This document shows, piece by piece, positions 24,282 to 36,838 of a DNA stretch of 64,000 nt. The translations under genes were made by a program, and so were the position numbers. How positions within the stretch are numbered: the stretch's first letter is position 1; the number at the start of each line of letters is the position of its first letter. The DNA is taken from the NCBI GenBank assembly GCA_029267175.1, contig JARIDJ010000080.1:1-64000 (forward strand), given 5' to 3'. Under the pieces are notes generated by a model. It was not told the DNA's origin, searched no databases, and saw nothing but the letters and a program-made list of their open reading frames with translations. The stretch is from Psychrobacter sp. (GTDB taxonomy: Bacteria; Pseudomonadota; Gammaproteobacteria; Pseudomonadales; Moraxellaceae).

Positions 24282-26156
24282 TTACACCACCGTCATCATT
24301 ACCAGCACCAGCAATACCGCTACGCCCAAGCCAAAGCTTGCCGCATAGCCACGAAGGGAACCTGTCTGCGCCCGAGAGAATACCTTATTACCAAATGAGG
24401 CTAGCATAGGTAGCACAAGCCAGCCTTTATCGACAGGATCCGCTTTGAACAAGCGGCCGATGAATAAAAAGGGTTTTACAAATATTATATCGAACAGGGC
24501 ATCAAAGCCTAAGCCGTGATAGCACCAGTAATAAAGCCCGCCACCGATAGTAGAACGTTTAAACTTCGTCAGCATCCGGCCCTTATCTACTACATATAAT
24601 AAAGCGGCAATAATTAGCCCAACTAGCATTGCGCCCATCGCTATATATTCAGCAGTATGCTTGCCATGCGCCTCACCAGATAGCTCAAGCAGATGACCAA
24701 AGCTCTCTGGCAATACGCCCTGTAATGGCGGTATAATCCACGCACCAACCACAGTCGACAATACTAATAGCACGCTAAGCGGTAACCAATAAGAGACACC
24801 CGATAACTTGTGAGCATGGGTTTTTTCTTCGCCAAAAAAGATAATCCAAATCATCCGGAAAGTATAGATAGCGGTTAAAAAAGCGCCAAATACGCCCATA
24901 TAAAATAACACTTGATGGCCGGTAGCGTAAGCCTCCCAGAGGATAGCCTCTTTGGAATAAAAACCGACCGTTACCCAAGGGATAGCAGCTAAAGCGCCGC
25001 CGCCTACAATGTAACACCAAAACACTAATGGTATCTTGCGGCGCAAACCGCCCATCTTAAAGATATTTTGTTCATGATGTACTGCCAAGATGACTGCGCC
25101 TGACGATAAGAATAATAAGGCCTTAAAAAAAGCATGGGTCATCAAATGGAAGATAGCGCCTTGCCACGCCCCAACGCCGAGCGCTAGGAACATATAGCCG
25201 ATCTGACTCATGGTTGAATAAGCGAGGATACGCTTGATATCGGTTTGCGCCAATGCACAAAAACCAGCCACCACTAAGGTTAAAGCACCAACACCGCCGA
25301 CCCAATAGAGTAAAATCCCTGGGGTCAGCTCAAATAACGGATGCATACGGGCAATCAAATAAACGCCCGCGGTCACCATCGTCGCCGCATGAATCAGCGC
25401 CGATACTGGTGTTGGACCTGCCATTGCATCCGCAAGCCAAGTATGTAACGGCAACTGCGCTGACTTACCCATCGCCCCGCCTACTAACATCATGGTGGTC
25501 AAGATCATCGTTGGATTATTAATATCAAACACTTCTGGCGCGCGAGTGATAATCTCTTGGATATTGAGCGTACCAAATTCGCGAAATAATAAGAATAAAC
25601 CAAAAGCCAAAAACACATCACCAATACGAGTTACGGTAAAGGCTTTCATCGCCGCGCGACCATTGGCGCGGTCGTGGTAATAATAGCCAATCAGCAAGTA
25701 AGAGCAGATACCCACCCCTTCCCAGCCAAGATATAACAATAATAAGTTATCAGCGAGCACTAACAATAACATGCTCGCGACAAACAAATTCATATAGCTA
25801 AAAAAGCGGGCAAAGCCAATATCGCCTTTCATGTACCAAGCGGCAAAGAGATGAATCAAAAAGCCCACGCCGGTAATGACCCCAGTCATCGTTAAAGCTA
25901 AGCCATCAAAGCTTAAGCTAAAGCCTGGCGCAAAATCGCCGACTTGAAACCAAGTCCAAAGCGGAATTTGTAGTACAGTGCCAGCAGGATAGCTAGTTAA
26001 AAAAGTGAAGCTAGCGACTAAAGTGCATAGCGCTGATAGCAACATGCTACCCACCCCGACAAAGCCAGCCGCTTGCTCAGACAACTTATCACGCATAAAG
26101 GCTAAAATTAAAAAGCCAATGAGCGGAAATATAAAGGTTAATGGTAATAAACTCAT
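24282..26156 (-). CDS. nuoL: NADH-quinone oxidoreductase subunit L
   Basis: The distal antiporter-like subunit of complex I, 624 residues, with the long lateral helix at its C-terminus. The conserved Glu is in LYLGWEGVGICSYLLIG, followed by SAQLPLHTWLADAMAGPTPVSALIHAATMVTAGVY in pieces typical of NuoL and AYSTMSQIGYM. It follows nuoK by four bases. The C-terminal part (HGLGFDALFDIIF, then VDKGWL) has the normal form. Confidence 0.96.
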   Translation of the reverse strand: MSLLPLTFIFPLIGFLILAFMRDKLSEQAAGFVGVGSMLLSALCTLVASFTFLTSYPAGTVLQIPLWTWFQVGDFAPGFSLSFDGLALTMTGVITGVGFLIHLFAAWYMKGDIGFARFFSYMNLFVASMLLLVLADNLLLLYLGWEGVGICSYLLIGYYYHDRANGRAAMKAFTVTRIGDVFLAFGLFLLFREFGTLNIQEIITRAPEVFDINNPTMILTTMMLVGGAMGKSAQLPLHTWLADAMAGPTPVSALIHAATMVTAGVYLIARMHPLFELTPGILLYWVGGVGALTLVVAGFCALAQTDIKRILAYSTMSQIGYMFLALGVGAWQGAIFHLMTHAFFKALLFLSSGAVILAVHHEQNIFKMGGLRRKIPLVFWCYIVGGGALAAIPWVTVGFYSKEAILWEAYATGHQVLFYMGVFGAFLTAIYTFRMIWIIFFGEEKTHAHKLSGVSYWLPLSVLLVLSTVVGAWIIPPLQGVLPESFGHLLELSGEAHGKHTAEYIAMGAMLVGLIIAALLYVVDKGRMLTKFKRSTIGGGLYYWCYHGLGFDALFDIIFVKPFLFIGRLFKADPVDKGWLVLPMLASFGNKVFSRAQTGSLRGYAASFGLGVAVLLVLVMMTVV

Positions 26157-26160
26157 GACA

Positions 26161-26568
26161 TCATCCTTTCATCTCATTGGCGCTATCGACATCGAGATGC
26201 CCACGCTTATGATAAAACTGTAATAGTATCGCAAGGCCAATAGAGACCTCCGCTGCGGCCAAGGTCAAAATAAGGATAAACATCACTTGTCCATCAGGAT
26301 CGACCCAGCGGCTGCCTGCCACTACAAAGGCGAGTGCTGCCGCATTCATCATGATCTCAAGACCCATTAGCATAAATAAGAAATTGCGTCGTACCATCAC
26401 GCCGCATAGACCGATGGTGAATAGGATGCCGGCTAATATTAGTCCGTGGCTCATCGGTATCAGACCCAAAGTGTTTTGCATTGCTATAGCAGGCTCTGCA
26501 AGCCCTGCTACTTCATGAGCAAAGGGCACACTTGCCACCTCCGCGGCCACGCTTATTGCTTGTACCAT
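26161..26568 (-). CDS. nuoK: NADH-quinone oxidoreductase subunit K, N-terminally extended
   Basis: A small three-helix membrane subunit of complex I; the conserved glutamates of the proton path are in GLEIMMNAA and [11 protein letters not shown]. coli NuoK is about 100 residues and begins at the equivalent of [11 protein letters not shown], so this 135-residue reading has about 35 extra N-terminal residues. I keep the upstream ATG because it overlaps the nuoJ stop (TGATG) and so is translationally coupled. A start at 26481 (MQNTLGL) is the main alternative, but has no good ribosome site. Confidence 0.9.
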   Translation of the reverse strand: MVQAISVAAEVASVPFAHEVAGLAEPAIAMQNTLGLIPMSHGLILAGILFTIGLCGVMVRRNFLFMLMGLEIMMNAAALAFVVAGSRWVDPDGQVMFILILTLAAAEVSIGLAILLQFYHKRGHLDVDSANEMKG

Positions 26569-27260
26569 CAGTCTAGCTCCTTACGCTTATTACGCGGCGC
26601 GGCCACATAATCATGAGGATCAACGGTTTCATAAACATAAGGCTTAGCCTTTTCGTCCCCATCAGTGACCTCTTCACTGTTATCAATGCCAGCCATATTT
26701 GGCGTCACAGCTATATTGTCACTGCCTACTATCTCGTCATCAACTGACTCTTTACCCAAATGATAAGCAGCAACCAAGGCGGCGAGCAACAATAGCGCAG
26801 CGACTTCGACAAGCATAATGTATTTAGTAAATAACACCGTGCCTACCGCTTTGGCCGGAATATTGACTGCGCCAATCACCGCCGCTTCATCATGATTGAG
26901 ACCTATCATGCCATAGAGCACTACTGCAATAATAAGCGTCAATCCGGTCGGAACCGCCCATGTGCCAGCACTAAGCCAGCTCTTTTCACGCGACTCATCG
27001 GCCATGCCCAAATTGAGCATCATAATGACAAAGACGAATAGCACCATAATCGCACCAGCGTAAACCACAATCTCCAGCGCTCCTGCAAAAGGCGCACCTA
27101 ATACAAAAAAGATGCCTGAGATAGCAAGCAAGGTGACAATCATCGCCAAGATAGCGTGTACTGGATTGGAATGAGTGACCACTCGTAAGCTTGCAAATAT
27201 AGCTACTGCGGCTAGGGCATAAAACCCTACCAAGTCAGGATGGTTCATAAACTCCATCAT
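26568..27260 (-). CDS. nuoJ: NADH-quinone oxidoreductase subunit J
   Basis: A membrane subunit of complex I with five transmembrane helices; [17 protein letters not shown] is the conserved TM3 with its pi-bulge. The 230-residue protein is longer than E. coli NuoJ (184) because of a hydrophilic C-terminal tail of about 45 residues ending in RNKRKELD. It overlaps nuoI upstream by four bases (ATGA) and nuoK downstream by one. Confidence 0.95.
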   Translation of the reverse strand: MMEFMNHPDLVGFYALAAVAIFASLRVVTHSNPVHAILAMIVTLLAISGIFFVLGAPFAGALEIVVYAGAIMVLFVFVIMMLNLGMADESREKSWLSAGTWAVPTGLTLIIAVVLYGMIGLNHDEAAVIGAVNIPAKAVGTVLFTKYIMLVEVAALLLLAALVAAYHLGKESVDDEIVGSDNIAVTPNMAGIDNSEEVTDGDEKAKPYVYETVDPHDYVAAPRNKRKELD

Positions 27261-27805
27261 GGTAGTAAACTCCTTAGATCCACAGGCGCAGCTTCATTTT
27301 GCGCTGAGCCTTTTGGTTTATCAGCTACTGCCATGCCAGTCACTCGGTAATAATTATAGTCAGGATACTTGCCTGGACCTGAGATCAGTAAATGCTCTTT
27401 TTCATAAACCAAATCTTGGCGTACATACTCGCCCATCTCAAAGTCAGGGGTCATCTGAATCGCTGTCGTTGGGCAAGCCTCTTCACACATCCCGCAAAAA
27501 ATACAGCGAGAGAAGTTAATACGGAAAAATTCTGGATACCAGCGTCCGTCTTCACGCTCCGCTTTTTGTAGCGAGATACAACCTACCGGACAGGCCACCG
27601 CGCACAAGTTGCAAGCCACGCAGCGCTCGTCACCATCAGGATCACGAGTCAAAACAATACGCCCCCGAAACCTTGGCGGCACAGGTACTGGCTCTTCTGG
27701 ATAAAGGATGGTATCACGTGGCCGGATGGCATGGCTATTGACCATCCACATACTACGGACAATGGTAAAAAGACCAATAACCGTCTTTTTTATGGCGTTT
27801 AACAT
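27257..27805 (-). CDS. nuoI: NADH-quinone oxidoreductase subunit I (ferredoxin-like)
   Basis: A peripheral-arm subunit carrying clusters N6a and N6b. The two CxxCxxCxxxCP motifs are present: [12 protein letters not shown] and [13 protein letters not shown] take the ATG at 27805 because AAGGAT lies nine bases upstream and the protein then begins like E. coli NuoI. An in-frame GTG at 27841 would add 12 residues that lack similarity. The 3' end overlaps nuoJ by four bases. Confidence 0.95.
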   Translation of the reverse strand: MLNAIKKTVIGLFTIVRSMWMVNSHAIRPRDTILYPEEPVPVPPRFRGRIVLTRDPDGDERCVACNLCAVACPVGCISLQKAEREDGRWYPEFFRINFSRCIFCGMCEEACPTTAIQMTPDFEMGEYVRQDLVYEKEHLLISGPGKYPDYNYYRVTGMAVADKPKGSAQNEAAPVDLRSLLP

Positions 27806-27860
27806 GGGATTATTATCCTTATCAGCATTTCTTTGAATCACCTATTAAATAGCAGTCAAC

Positions 27861-28904
27861 CTACAGCGTTGGATAAAAAATCAAAATAACCAAAGCAGTA
27901 ATCAATAGATTGATCAAAGTTACTGGCAGACAGACTTTCCAGCCAAAATTCATCACCTGATCGTAGCGAGGACGCATCAATGAGCCGCGCGCCAACACAA
28001 ACATAGTCATAAAAAATAGCGTCTTAACAATGAACCAAAAAGCCGGCGGAATAAACGGGATATCTATATTAAAGGGAGGCAACCAGCCACCAAAGAATAG
28101 ACAGGTCATCAAGGCAGAAATCAGTACGACGTTGACGTACTCGCCAATAAAGAACATACCAAACTTCATGCCAGAGTATTCAACGTGATAGCCCTCAGCA
28201 AGCTCTTGCTCGGCTTCTGGCTGATCAAAGGGATGTCTGTGAGTAACCGCAACCCCTGCCACCACAAAAGTCAAAAAGCCAAAAAACTGCGGAATAATGT
28301 ACCAGCCATCAATCTGTGATTCGACAATTTCACGTAGGTTAAAAGAGCCGGTCAAGGCGACAACGCCCATAAGTGACAAGCCTAAGAAAACCTCATAACT
28401 GATGGTTTGTGCTGCAGAACGTAGACCGCCAAGTAGTGAGAACTTATTGGCTGAAGCCCAACCACCAAACATCACCGCGTAGACCGCCAAACCTGCCATC
28501 GCAAAGAAGAATAAAATACCTATATCCCAATCCGCCACCCCAAGCGTTGGCGATATTGGAATAATGGCAAAAGAAGCTAAGGCAGTAAACATCGCTACCG
28601 CTGGCGCTAACACAAAAATAAATTTATCAGTGAAGTTTGGCGTCCAATCTTCTTTAAAGAAGATCTTTAGCATATCAGCGACAAGCTGCAAGGAGCCAAA
28701 AGGTCCTACCCGGTTTGGACCATAACGATCCTGCCATAAAGCTAGCATCCGGCGCTCATAGACAATCATTAGCGCGGCGGTAATCACGACAACCAAAAAG
28801 ATCACTATTGCTTGCACCACCATGAATAAAATAGTCCAAGTCTCAACGCTCAAACTACTCACTAAAAAGCTTGGCACATCAGGAATGATACGAGTCACTT
28901 GCAT
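27861..28904 (-). CDS. nuoH: NADH-quinone oxidoreductase subunit H
   Basis: The membrane subunit that joins the peripheral and membrane arms and forms much of the quinone site. The conserved [12 protein letters not shown] loop, EDWTPN and [20 protein letters not shown] (acidic residues for proton coupling) are all visible. The start at 28904 gives TAA-T-ATG with the nuoG stop; an earlier in-frame start at 28952 would lie inside nuoG and adds nothing recognisable. The length, about 347 residues, is normal for this subunit. Confidence 0.95.
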   Translation of the reverse strand: MQVTRIIPDVPSFLVSSLSVETWTILFMVVQAIVIFLVVVITAALMIVYERRMLALWQDRYGPNRVGPFGSLQLVADMLKIFFKEDWTPNFTDKFIFVLAPAVAMFTALASFAIIPISPTLGVADWDIGILFFFAMAGLAVYAVMFGGWASANKFSLLGGLRSAAQTISYEVFLGLSLMGVVALTGSFNLREIVESQIDGWYIIPQFFGFLTFVVAGVAVTHRHPFDQPEAEQELAEGYHVEYSGMKFGMFFIGEYVNVVLISALMTCLFFGGWLPPFNIDIPFIPPAFWFIVKTLFFMTMFVLARGSLMRPRYDQVMNFGWKVCLPVTLINLLITALVILIFYPTL

Positions 28905-28905
28905 A

Positions 28906-31900
28906 TTATACCCCCTGTGTGCTGCTATCAGCGTTATGATTACTAGTGTCAAAAGACTCAGCCATCAGTGCAGCATCCGCGCTCATCTCATCGCTAACTT
29001 TGAGGCTAGCTACTGGCGCTGCTACCTTAGTGACTGAAGCTGGCATGGACGGATGTACGATAGCCACTTGCCCTACCGGATAACCAATACAGCCTTCTGC
29101 TAGATAATCCACCACTTGCACCGGCAACGTCGTCGTTTGCTGATCGATCTCGATGGCTAAATAGTCACCGTTAGCGATATCCCACTCTTTGGCATTTTCT
29201 CGGCCGATATGCCAAGTGGCGATAGGCAATTGCTCAGCAACAATTGGACTACGCGCAGCCATAATGGAGCTGGCAAAAATATTATAAATAGGCACTAGTT
29301 TGGCTTGGCCCTGCTGCATATCTGTACGATGAGTTGAAGTCGTCTCAGGCGCTACATACTGACGCTTAGCCAAACGCTCACCTAGATCAAATAGCCGCAC
29401 ACCAGGATCGCCGCCTTTTAGGCTACCACCGACTTTGTCTTGATATTTATTCCATGCTTGTGGCGAGTTCCAGCCTGCTGCTGCGGCAAAAGGAATCATC
29501 GAGCCTTTAGATTGTTTACCGCTATAGCCTTCCATTGAGAAGGTCAGGCCGGTATCTAAGTCTTTAGGCTGCATCGGCTCATGAACTGAGATGGGCGCGC
29601 GCATAGCGGTACGACCCGAATAGCGGCGCGGCTGACGAGCAATCTTTAAGCCACTGATACGATAGTCGGCATCAGGTGCCGCGCCTTTGATAGCTGTAAG
29701 CATTGGGTGAGTCGCTATCAAAGCATTGATTACATCGTCAAGCTGCGTCCAATCAACCGCTTTGCCTTGTAGGCTACTATGCACCGCGTGCAACCAGCGC
29801 CAGCCTTCTTTGATACTGCTCATAGGATGATAGTAAGCGTTATCATAAACTTGGAAGAAGCGCTGTGCTCTACCCTCGCTTGATACTAAAGTACCGTCGG
29901 CCTCAGCGAAGCTCGCCGCTGGCAAGACAATATCAGCTTCTTGATGCCAATCCAGCCATTGATGATCAAGCGCAATTATGGTTTTATCAATCAATAACTG
30001 CGTTAATTTGCTCGCAGCAATAGCGTCGGTCAATTGATTCTCAACCACTATTACTACCTCAAAGTCAGTCGCTAGTAACTCCTCTACTGACTGACCACCA
30101 AGCATACAGACGCCCATACTATTAGCATCTGGCACGGTCAGATAAATACCAGCTTGGGCACTATAATTAACATTGGCCTCTTTTAGCTCTAGCTTATCTG
30201 CAGGCTCACGATTGATATCGTCTTGAGCTTCTTTATTAGTACCCGTTTGCGGCTTTTCAGGCTTCGCCGCCAGCTCTTTATCTTCTTTCGGCTGCGCGGT
30301 TTGTGCTTGCTCCTCTGCCGCTTTTACTTTGGCACGCACATTGGCATTATGAGCATCCACTTGCTGTTGCTCAGTTGCCTTTATACTAGCGCGCTTCTTA
30401 GTCAATACTTGAGTAATTTGCGCTGCTGCTTCGATCATAGCGTTTGAGGCTAGGCTAGTACCGGCAATAATTAAAGGCTTATCGGCTTGTATTAAATCAT
30501 AAGCAATCTGTTTGGCTAAGGCTTGCATACCATCAGTGTCGCAACTAGCGTCAGCCTCTTGCGAATGTTTACTTGGATCAGTGATTTGAGTTAAGTCATT
30601 AGCAAGACTCTCAATCTCATCGGCAATTTTGAAACCTAATTTAGTAATGTCTTCTGGCGTCGCAACCACGCTAGCTTTACTGATATCATCAAGCTTGGTT
30701 TGAACCACATCGACCACATAAACGGGGCTGAGCGCTCCTTGAGCTATACGCTGTACCGGTTCAGCAAGCCAAGCTTGTGTTTTGGCTGCTGCTGCCATTT
30801 TTAGGCCTTCATTCTTAGCCGCTTGACGTACCGATAGCGCGACTCGTGATGAGGTTTGGGTAATATCTTCGCCTAAGATTAGCACCGCATCATGAGTTTC
30901 GATATCGTTCATGCTAGGGTTATAAATACCTTCGGTGCTAAGCACTTCGATGCATTTATTGACTAAAGACTGCTGCTGGTGATTAAGACCGGTCGAGAAG
31001 TTATCAAAACCGACTAGGTTTTTTAGCGCAAAGTTAGTCTCTAAGCTAGCGCGCGGCGAGCCAATACCGACGATTTTTTTGTCTTTTAGGCGCTTGATGG
31101 TTTCATCTAACGCATAGTCGATATTAATTTTCACGTGCTTGTCATTGATACGCTCAAGCGCTTGGGTTGGACGATCAGCGCGGTTGACATAACCATAGCC
31201 AAAACGGCCTCTATCGCATAAGAAATAGCGATTTACTTCGCCGTTATAGCGGTTCTCAATCCGGCGCAATTCGCCATAGCGCTCGCCTGGCGAGATGTTA
31301 CAGCCAGCAGAGCAGCCATGACAGATACTAGGAGCGTACTGCATATCCCATTTACGGTTGTAACGATCAGAATGGGTCTTATCAGTGAAAACACCGGTTG
31401 GGCATACTTCGGTTAAATTACCGGAGAACTCACTCTCAAAATGTCCGTCTTTTTCGCGGCCAAAATAGACACGGTTGTTAGAGGCAAAAACCCCTAAATC
31501 TTTACCGCCAGCATAGTCCTTATAAAAACGCACACAGCGATAGCAAGCGATACAGCGATTCATCTCGTGAGCAATAAATGGCCCTAAATCTTGGTTATGA
31601 TGGGTACGTTTGGTAAAGCGGTAACGGCGGGTATTATGACCGGACATATAAGTCATATCTTGCAAATGACAATGACCGCCCTCTTCACAAGTAGGACAGT
31701 CATGCGGATGGTTGGTCATCAAAAGCTCAACCATCGACGCCCGAAACGCTTTAGCTTCATCATCAGTGACCGAGATGTACATATCATCGCTAGGCGCGAC
31801 CATACAGGACATTACTAAGCGGCCTTTGCCGGCTTCTAAATCCTCGAGATTTTGATATTGCTTGACGGCGCACTGACGGCACGAACCGACCGAGCCTAAT

Positions 31901-32013
31901 GCGGGGTGATAACAAAAGTACGGCACATCAATGCCCAGTGATAAGCACGCCTGCAACAAATTGTCCGCGCCATCAACTTCGACAGTGGTTCCATCAATAT
32001 GTATGACTGCCAT
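28906..32013 (-). CDS. nuoG: NADH-quinone oxidoreductase subunit G with a charged insertion
   Basis: The largest peripheral-arm subunit, which carries several Fe-S clusters. Visible ligands: the [2Fe-2S] CRQC block near residue 46, the His-Cys motif in [26 protein letters not shown], and CHGCSAGC with a distant Cys for cluster N7. At 1035 residues it is over 100 longer than E. coli NuoG. The added part, about residues 560-650, is rich in Lys, Glu, Ala and Gln (for example [13 protein letters not shown]) and probably disordered. The molybdopterin-like fold continues in frame after it, and the C-terminal tail is also extended. Confidence 0.95.
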   Translation of the reverse strand: MAVIHIDGTTVEVDGADNLLQACLSLGIDVPYFCYHPALGSVGSCRQCAVKQYQNLEDLEAGKGRLVMSCMVAPSDDMYISVTDDEAKAFRASMVELLMTNHPHDCPTCEEGGHCHLQDMTYMSGHNTRRYRFTKRTHHNQDLGPFIAHEMNRCIACYRCVRFYKDYAGGKDLGVFASNNRVYFGREKDGHFESEFSGNLTEVCPTGVFTDKTHSDRYNRKWDMQYAPSICHGCSAGCNISPGERYGELRRIENRYNGEVNRYFLCDRGRFGYGYVNRADRPTQALERINDKHVKINIDYALDETIKRLKDKKIVGIGSPRASLETNFALKNLVGFDNFSTGLNHQQQSLVNKCIEVLSTEGIYNPSMNDIETHDAVLILGEDITQTSSRVALSVRQAAKNEGLKMAAAAKTQAWLAEPVQRIAQGALSPVYVVDVVQTKLDDISKASVVATPEDITKLGFKIADEIESLANDLTQITDPSKHSQEADASCDTDGMQALAKQIAYDLIQADKPLIIAGTSLASNAMIEAAAQITQVLTKKRASIKATEQQQVDAHNANVRAKVKAAEEQAQTAQPKEDKELAAKPEKPQTGTNKEAQDDINREPADKLELKEANVNYSAQAGIYLTVPDANSMGVCMLGGQSVEELLATDFEVVIVVENQLTDAIAASKLTQLLIDKTIIALDHQWLDWHQEADIVLPAASFAEADGTLVSSEGRAQRFFQVYDNAYYHPMSSIKEGWRWLHAVHSSLQGKAVDWTQLDDVINALIATHPMLTAIKGAAPDADYRISGLKIARQPRRYSGRTAMRAPISVHEPMQPKDLDTGLTFSMEGYSGKQSKGSMIPFAAAAGWNSPQAWNKYQDKVGGSLKGGDPGVRLFDLGERLAKRQYVAPETTSTHRTDMQQGQAKLVPIYNIFASSIMAARSPIVAEQLPIATWHIGRENAKEWDIANGDYLAIEIDQQTTTLPVQVVDYLAEGCIGYPVGQVAIVHPSMPASVTKVAAPVASLKVSDEMSADAALMAESFDTSNHNADSSTQGV

Positions 32014-32022
32014 GCCGCTCTC

Positions 32023-33447
32023 CTATTTCGCTACTGGCTGCTGACTGACAGCGGCCTCAATAACATCTTTGCCTACCGCCTGAGCGATTTTATTATCAAA
32101 CTCAGGACGGAAATATTTAATTGCGCTCATCAGCGGCTCCATAGCACCAGGAGCGTGAGCGCAAAAAGTCTTACCAATCCATAAATCGCGGGTTAAGCCT
32201 TCTAACTTCTCCACATCGCCTACTTGCCCCTCGCCATCATTGATAGCGGTCAATAGTTTGACGCCCCAAGGCAAGCCATCACGGCAAGGGGTACAAAAAC
32301 CGCAAGATTCGCGCTGGAAGAAAATCTCTAAATTCCGCAGCAGCGCTACCATGTCTTGGCTTTCATCAACCACCATCAGCAGCCCAGTACCCATACGGCT
32401 ACCGGCTTTTTGAATGGTATCAAAATCAACGATAGTATCGAGATGATCAGCGGTCAAAAAGTCAGTGGACGCGCCGCCTGGCAACCAAGCTTTAAGGGTA
32501 CGACCCTCGATCATACCGCCTGCGAAATCCTCAATGATCTCGCGCGCAGTATAACCAAAAGGCAGCTCCCAAAGACCAGGATCATTAACTAAGCCTGAAC
32601 AGCCAAATAGCTTCGTACCCGGGGTTTCGACTACGCCTTTAACTTTTGATAAGTTCTGATACCACTCGCTACCATGTAAGATAATCGCTGAGACGTTATG
32701 CAAAGTCTCGACGTTATTGACGATAGTTGGACGACCCCAAGCACCAGCAACTTGCGGGAATGGTGGCTTAGTACGCGGGTTTGCACGGCGACCTTCTAGC
32801 GCGTTTAATAGCGCGGTTTCTTCACCGCAAATATAACGACCCGCGCCAGTATGCACATGCAAATCAAAGCTGTAATCTGAGCCTAAGATATTATCGCCGA
32901 TAAGGTTACGCTCACGCATCTCAGCAAGAGCAGCATTTAAGCGTTCAGCGGCCAAAATATACTCGCCGCGAATAAAGATATAACCGGCAGTCGCACCGAT
33001 AGCATAGGCTGAGATAATCATGCCCTCTATCAGCTGTAATGGCAGACACTCCATCAATAGTCTATCTTTGAATGTACCCGGTTCCATCTCATCAGCGTTA
33101 CAAACGAGATAACGCGGCCCGCTATCAGGTGGCGCCATCAGCGACCATTTAATACCAGCCGGAAACCCCGCGCCGCCGCGACCTTTGATGACGGCATCTT
33201 TGATAGTCTTCATAGTGGTATCGGCGGATTGATTTAGCGCTATTTTCAACGCCTCAAAACCGCGTAGCGATTGATAAGTATCGACATCCAACACCGCATC
33301 ATGATGCGCTAAACGCCAAGTCAACGGTCTAGTTTCACTCGTGGCTGTGGCTTTGTCGCCATAGACAGGAATGCGCTGCTCATTTAACTGACTGGGTGCT
33401 TTACCTTGAGCGCGAAGGGCAATTTGCTCTGCAACGGTTAATCTCAT
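32023..33447 (-). CDS. nuoF: NADH-quinone oxidoreductase subunit F (FMN and NADH site)
   Basis: NuoF binds FMN and NADH and holds cluster N3, so it starts electron flow in complex [14 protein letters not shown] (FMN/NADH-binding, about residues 90-102), [24 protein letters not shown], and the [4Fe-4S] block [12 protein letters not shown] are intact. At 474 residues it is slightly longer than E. coli NuoF. It overlaps the nuoE stop by four bases (ATGA). Confidence 0.97.
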   Translation of the reverse strand: MRLTVAEQIALRAQGKAPSQLNEQRIPVYGDKATATSETRPLTWRLAHHDAVLDVDTYQSLRGFEALKIALNQSADTTMKTIKDAVIKGRGGAGFPAGIKWSLMAPPDSGPRYLVCNADEMEPGTFKDRLLMECLPLQLIEGMIISAYAIGATAGYIFIRGEYILAAERLNAALAEMRERNLIGDNILGSDYSFDLHVHTGAGRYICGEETALLNALEGRRANPRTKPPFPQVAGAWGRPTIVNNVETLHNVSAIILHGSEWYQNLSKVKGVVETPGTKLFGCSGLVNDPGLWELPFGYTAREIIEDFAGGMIEGRTLKAWLPGGASTDFLTADHLDTIVDFDTIQKAGSRMGTGLLMVVDESQDMVALLRNLEIFFQRESCGFCTPCRDGLPWGVKLLTAINDGEGQVGDVEKLEGLTRDLWIGKTFCAHAPGAMEPLMSAIKYFRPEFDNKIAQAVGKDVIEAAVSQQPVAK

Positions 33448-33953
33448 GCGTATAGCTCCAAAAGTTGCGCGACTTCATCAGGTTGTACCGGGCCGTAAGT
33501 ATCTTCATCGATTAATACCGCCGGACCTTTATCACAATTCCCTAAACAGCAGATCGGCAAAATAGTAAAACGACCATCGGCGGTGGTTTGGCCATAGTCG
33601 ATACCAAGCTCTGCTTTGAATGCAGCGGATAATGCCTCGTAACCGGTCAAATAACAGGCTATAGAGTCGCAAATAAGAATAACGTGACGACCGACTGGCT
33701 GACGATAGATACGGTTAAAAAAAGTAGCCACGCCATCGATATCGGTCACGGGTATATCTAACATATTGGCAATCGCATTGACCTGCGCATCATCTACCCA
33801 GCCATTACGCTGTTGCACGATTTTGAGTGCATCTAAGGATGCGGCGCGCGGATGCGGATAATGATGCATAAACTCATTGATAGCATCTATCTCACTGGCG
33901 GTCAAAATGCTAGCTACCTCTACCTTTGGCGTTTTATCAGAAACAATTTTCAT
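33444..33953 (-). CDS. nuoE: NADH-quinone oxidoreductase subunit E
   Basis: A thioredoxin-like subunit with the [2Fe-2S] cluster N1a. The four cysteine ligands are visible as ICDSIAC and [10 protein letters not shown]. At 169 residues the length fits the family. It is coupled to nuoF by a four-base overlap. The gap to nuoCD upstream is 172 bp, one of the larger gaps in the operon, and has no obvious terminator. Confidence 0.96.
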   Translation of the reverse strand: MKIVSDKTPKVEVASILTASEIDAINEFMHHYPHPRAASLDALKIVQQRNGWVDDAQVNAIANMLDIPVTDIDGVATFFNRIYRQPVGRHVILICDSIACYLTGYEALSAAFKAELGIDYGQTTADGRFTILPICCLGNCDKGPAVLIDEDTYGPVQPDEVAQLLELYA

Positions 33954-34125
33954 AATCTTTTATTCTGTCCTCACTCATCACGCTGCGTCTTAAAGTTTAT
34001 AAGACGTTTACAGCGTTTTGGTGTGCCTATTGGCGATATCAATTCAATAATTACTGCTAATGAAATACTGGCTCAACACATCCATTACTAACTTTTTATC
34101 TAAAAAGCTTGTTGGCCAAAAGCTT

Positions 34126-35916
34126 TTAGCGATCACAATCTGCCATGACGATATCAATAGAAGCCAGATACATAATCGCATCAGAAACTAGCGAGCCGTT
34201 AATAACCGAGGGCATCTGCTGAAGGTGCGCAAAGGTCGGCGTACGAATACGGGTACGATAGCTCATCGTTGCTTTGTCCGAGGTAATATAATAACTGTTC
34301 AAGCCTTTAGTGGCTTCAACAATTGTTGCACACTCGCCCGCTGGCATCACAGGACCCCAAGAGACAGACAAGAAATGATTAATCAAAGTTTCGATATCGT
34401 TCAATGTACGGTCTTTTGGCGGCGGCACCGCTAGCGGATGATCGGCTTTATACGGGCCTTGCGGCATGTTATCCATACATTGCTTAATAATACGCATCGA
34501 TTGGCGTATCTCTTCGATCTTAATCATACAGCGATCATAAGCATCACCGTTATAGCCAATCGGCACTTCAAAATCGTAATTCTCGTAGCCCATATACGGA
34601 CGAGCTTTGCGCAGATCAAAGTCAACGCCCGTCGCACGCAAGCCAGCTCCAGTCACGCCCCAAGCGAGTGCCTGCTTGGCATTGTACTGTGCGACACCTT
34701 GAGTACGGCCTTTGAGTACGCTGTTTTTTAGCGCCGCTTTGACGTATTCATCCAAGCGTTTTGGCATCCATTCTAAGAACTCGCGCACTAATCGTTGCCA
34801 GCCACGTGGCAAGTCAGCAGCCGTACCACCAATGCGGAACCAAGCTGGGTGCATACGATAGCCGGTTACCGCCTCAATCACATCATAAGCTTTTTGCCGA
34901 TCGGTAAACATATAAAAGACTGGCGTCATACCACCAGCATCTTGAATAAAAGTACCGACATACAGCAAGTTATTGGTAATGCGGAAAAACTCACTCATCA
35001 TCACACGGATGGTTTCAGCACGCGCCGGAATAGTAATGCCCGCCAGCTTCTCAACCGACATAATATAGGGCAGCTCATTCATCACGCCGCCAAGATAATC
35101 AATACGGTCGGTGTAAGGAATATAAGAATGCCAAGTCTGACGCTCAGCCATTTTCTCCGCGCCGCGGTGGTGATAACCGATATCTGGAATACAATCGATG
35201 ACCTCCTCGCCATCTAACTGTAGTACTAAGCGAAACGCGCCATGGGCTGAGGGGTGGTTAGGACCGATGTTCAAAAACATAAAGTCTTCATCACGACCTG
35301 AGCGCTTCATGCCCCATTCCTCTGGCACAAAACGTAAGTTTTCTTGCTCGTATTGCTGTTTAGCGGTGTTTAAGAAGTAAGGGGTAAACTCGGTAGCGCG
35401 AGCATGATACTCTTTACGTAGCGGATGACCTTCCCAGTATTTCGGCAATAAAATACGCGTCAGATGCGGATGTCCATTAAAGACAATACCGAACATATCC
35501 CAAACTTCACGCTCATACCAGTTAGCGTTTGGCCAGATCTGCGTGGCGCTCGGCAGGGTCAAATCCTCTTCATCGAGAGCCACTTTGATACGTACATCAC
35601 TATTACGCTCAAGCGACATCAAGTGATAAAACACGGTAAAGTCGCTCTCTGGCAGACCGGCGCGATGCTGACGAAGGCGCTCATCAATAGCTGAGAGATC
35701 AAATAGCATCACATAAGGCTTAGGCAGCTTACGTAAGAATAATAAGATTTCTAACACATCGCTGCGCGCGACCCAAACCGTTGGAATCTCATCGACCGTA
35801 TGCTGCACCACAAACCTGCCAGCATACTTATGCTCCAGCTCTCTGATGACCGCTGGTACCGGTTTTATTTTAGGATTCATGTTTTTAGAATCTATGTTTT
35901 CGACTACCGTGACCAT
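34126..35916 (-). CDS. nuoCD: NADH-quinone oxidoreductase fused subunit C/D
   Basis: The N-terminal third (about residues 1-190) is NuoC (30 kDa-type; [18 protein letters not shown]) and the rest is NuoD (49 kDa-type; [26 protein letters not shown]), which forms the quinone-binding face with NuoB and NuoH. The fusion is characteristic of gammaproteobacteria. The C-terminus ends in the conserved [12 protein letters not shown]. The 596-residue length matches the E. coli fusion (about 600). Confidence 0.97.
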   Translation of the reverse strand: MVTVVENIDSKNMNPKIKPVPAVIRELEHKYAGRFVVQHTVDEIPTVWVARSDVLEILLFLRKLPKPYVMLFDLSAIDERLRQHRAGLPESDFTVFYHLMSLERNSDVRIKVALDEEDLTLPSATQIWPNANWYEREVWDMFGIVFNGHPHLTRILLPKYWEGHPLRKEYHARATEFTPYFLNTAKQQYEQENLRFVPEEWGMKRSGRDEDFMFLNIGPNHPSAHGAFRLVLQLDGEEVIDCIPDIGYHHRGAEKMAERQTWHSYIPYTDRIDYLGGVMNELPYIMSVEKLAGITIPARAETIRVMMSEFFRITNNLLYVGTFIQDAGGMTPVFYMFTDRQKAYDVIEAVTGYRMHPAWFRIGGTAADLPRGWQRLVREFLEWMPKRLDEYVKAALKNSVLKGRTQGVAQYNAKQALAWGVTGAGLRATGVDFDLRKARPYMGYENYDFEVPIGYNGDAYDRCMIKIEEIRQSMRIIKQCMDNMPQGPYKADHPLAVPPPKDRTLNDIETLINHFLSVSWGPVMPAGECATIVEATKGLNSYYITSDKATMSYRTRIRTPTFAHLQQMPSVINGSLVSDAIMYLASIDIVMADCDR

Positions 35917-36042
35917 GAATGGTATCTTCCTTCATTAATCATAACGTTTGGGCGAAGCTGATGGACAACCAGCTGGCGCTGAGCATAAAACGGACTAACT
36001 GCTATAATAGCTAAATGCGGTATGGGCTAAATACTACATTGA

Positions 36043-36711
36043 CTAAATGCTATCTGGACTGCGTAAGTTTTTCACCGCGATACGATCCGCTTGTTTACGA
36101 TCACGCTCAGCCGTTAGCTGTGGCTGATAGATGCCCTGATCATTGACGTGAATACCTAGCGGACGGCGCTCTTTGGTAATAGATTCTTGTAGTAGCATCA
36201 AACCTTGGATAAGCGCTTCTGGACGTGGCGGACAGCCAGGAACATACACATCAACAGGAATGATTTTATCGACCCCTTGCACTACCGAATAGATATCGTA
36301 CATACCGCCGGAGTTGGCACAAGCGCCCATGGAGATGACCCATTTTGGCTCTAGCATTTGCTCATAGAGGCGCTGAATAACCGGTGCCATCTTTATAAAA
36401 CAAGTACCAGCGACAATCATCACATCCGCTTGACGGGGCGAGGCACGGATAACCTCAGCGCCAAAACGCGACAAATCATGCACCGCGGTTAAGGTGGTGG
36501 CATATTCGACATAACAGCAAGAAGTACCGAAGTTAAAAGGCCATAAGGAGTGTTTGCGACCCCAATTGGCAGTGGAGTGAACCATGTCTTCTAAACGACC
36601 CATAAAGACGTTTTTATTAATCTCTTCTTCTGTAGGATCATTGACAGTTTCACGAGTTTGAGCAGGATAGCTATCTGCGTCAGGATTGGCTTTGGTTAGT
36701 GTATATTTCAT
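36043..36711 (-). CDS. nuoB: NADH-quinone oxidoreductase subunit B
   Basis: NuoB carries cluster N2, the last electron carrier before the quinone. The adjacent-cysteine signature is in [10 protein letters not shown], with further ligands in [10 protein letters not shown] and [13 protein letters not shown]. At 222 residues the length is normal. It lies 127 bp after nuoA and a similar distance before nuoCD. Confidence 0.97.
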   Translation of the reverse strand: MKYTLTKANPDADSYPAQTRETVNDPTEEEINKNVFMGRLEDMVHSTANWGRKHSLWPFNFGTSCCYVEYATTLTAVHDLSRFGAEVIRASPRQADVMIVAGTCFIKMAPVIQRLYEQMLEPKWVISMGACANSGGMYDIYSVVQGVDKIIPVDVYVPGCPPRPEALIQGLMLLQESITKERRPLGIHVNDQGIYQPQLTAERDRKQADRIAVKNLRSPDSI

Positions 36712-36838
36712 ACCATAAAACCTTTTATGAAGGGCAGCTCAGCTATTATTTGACTATTAACTATATAAAGCTATAGCTGCTAAAAAAACGGTTTGCGATG
36801 TAAATCTGATCTAAGTTTAATACTTAAGATTAGATCGA

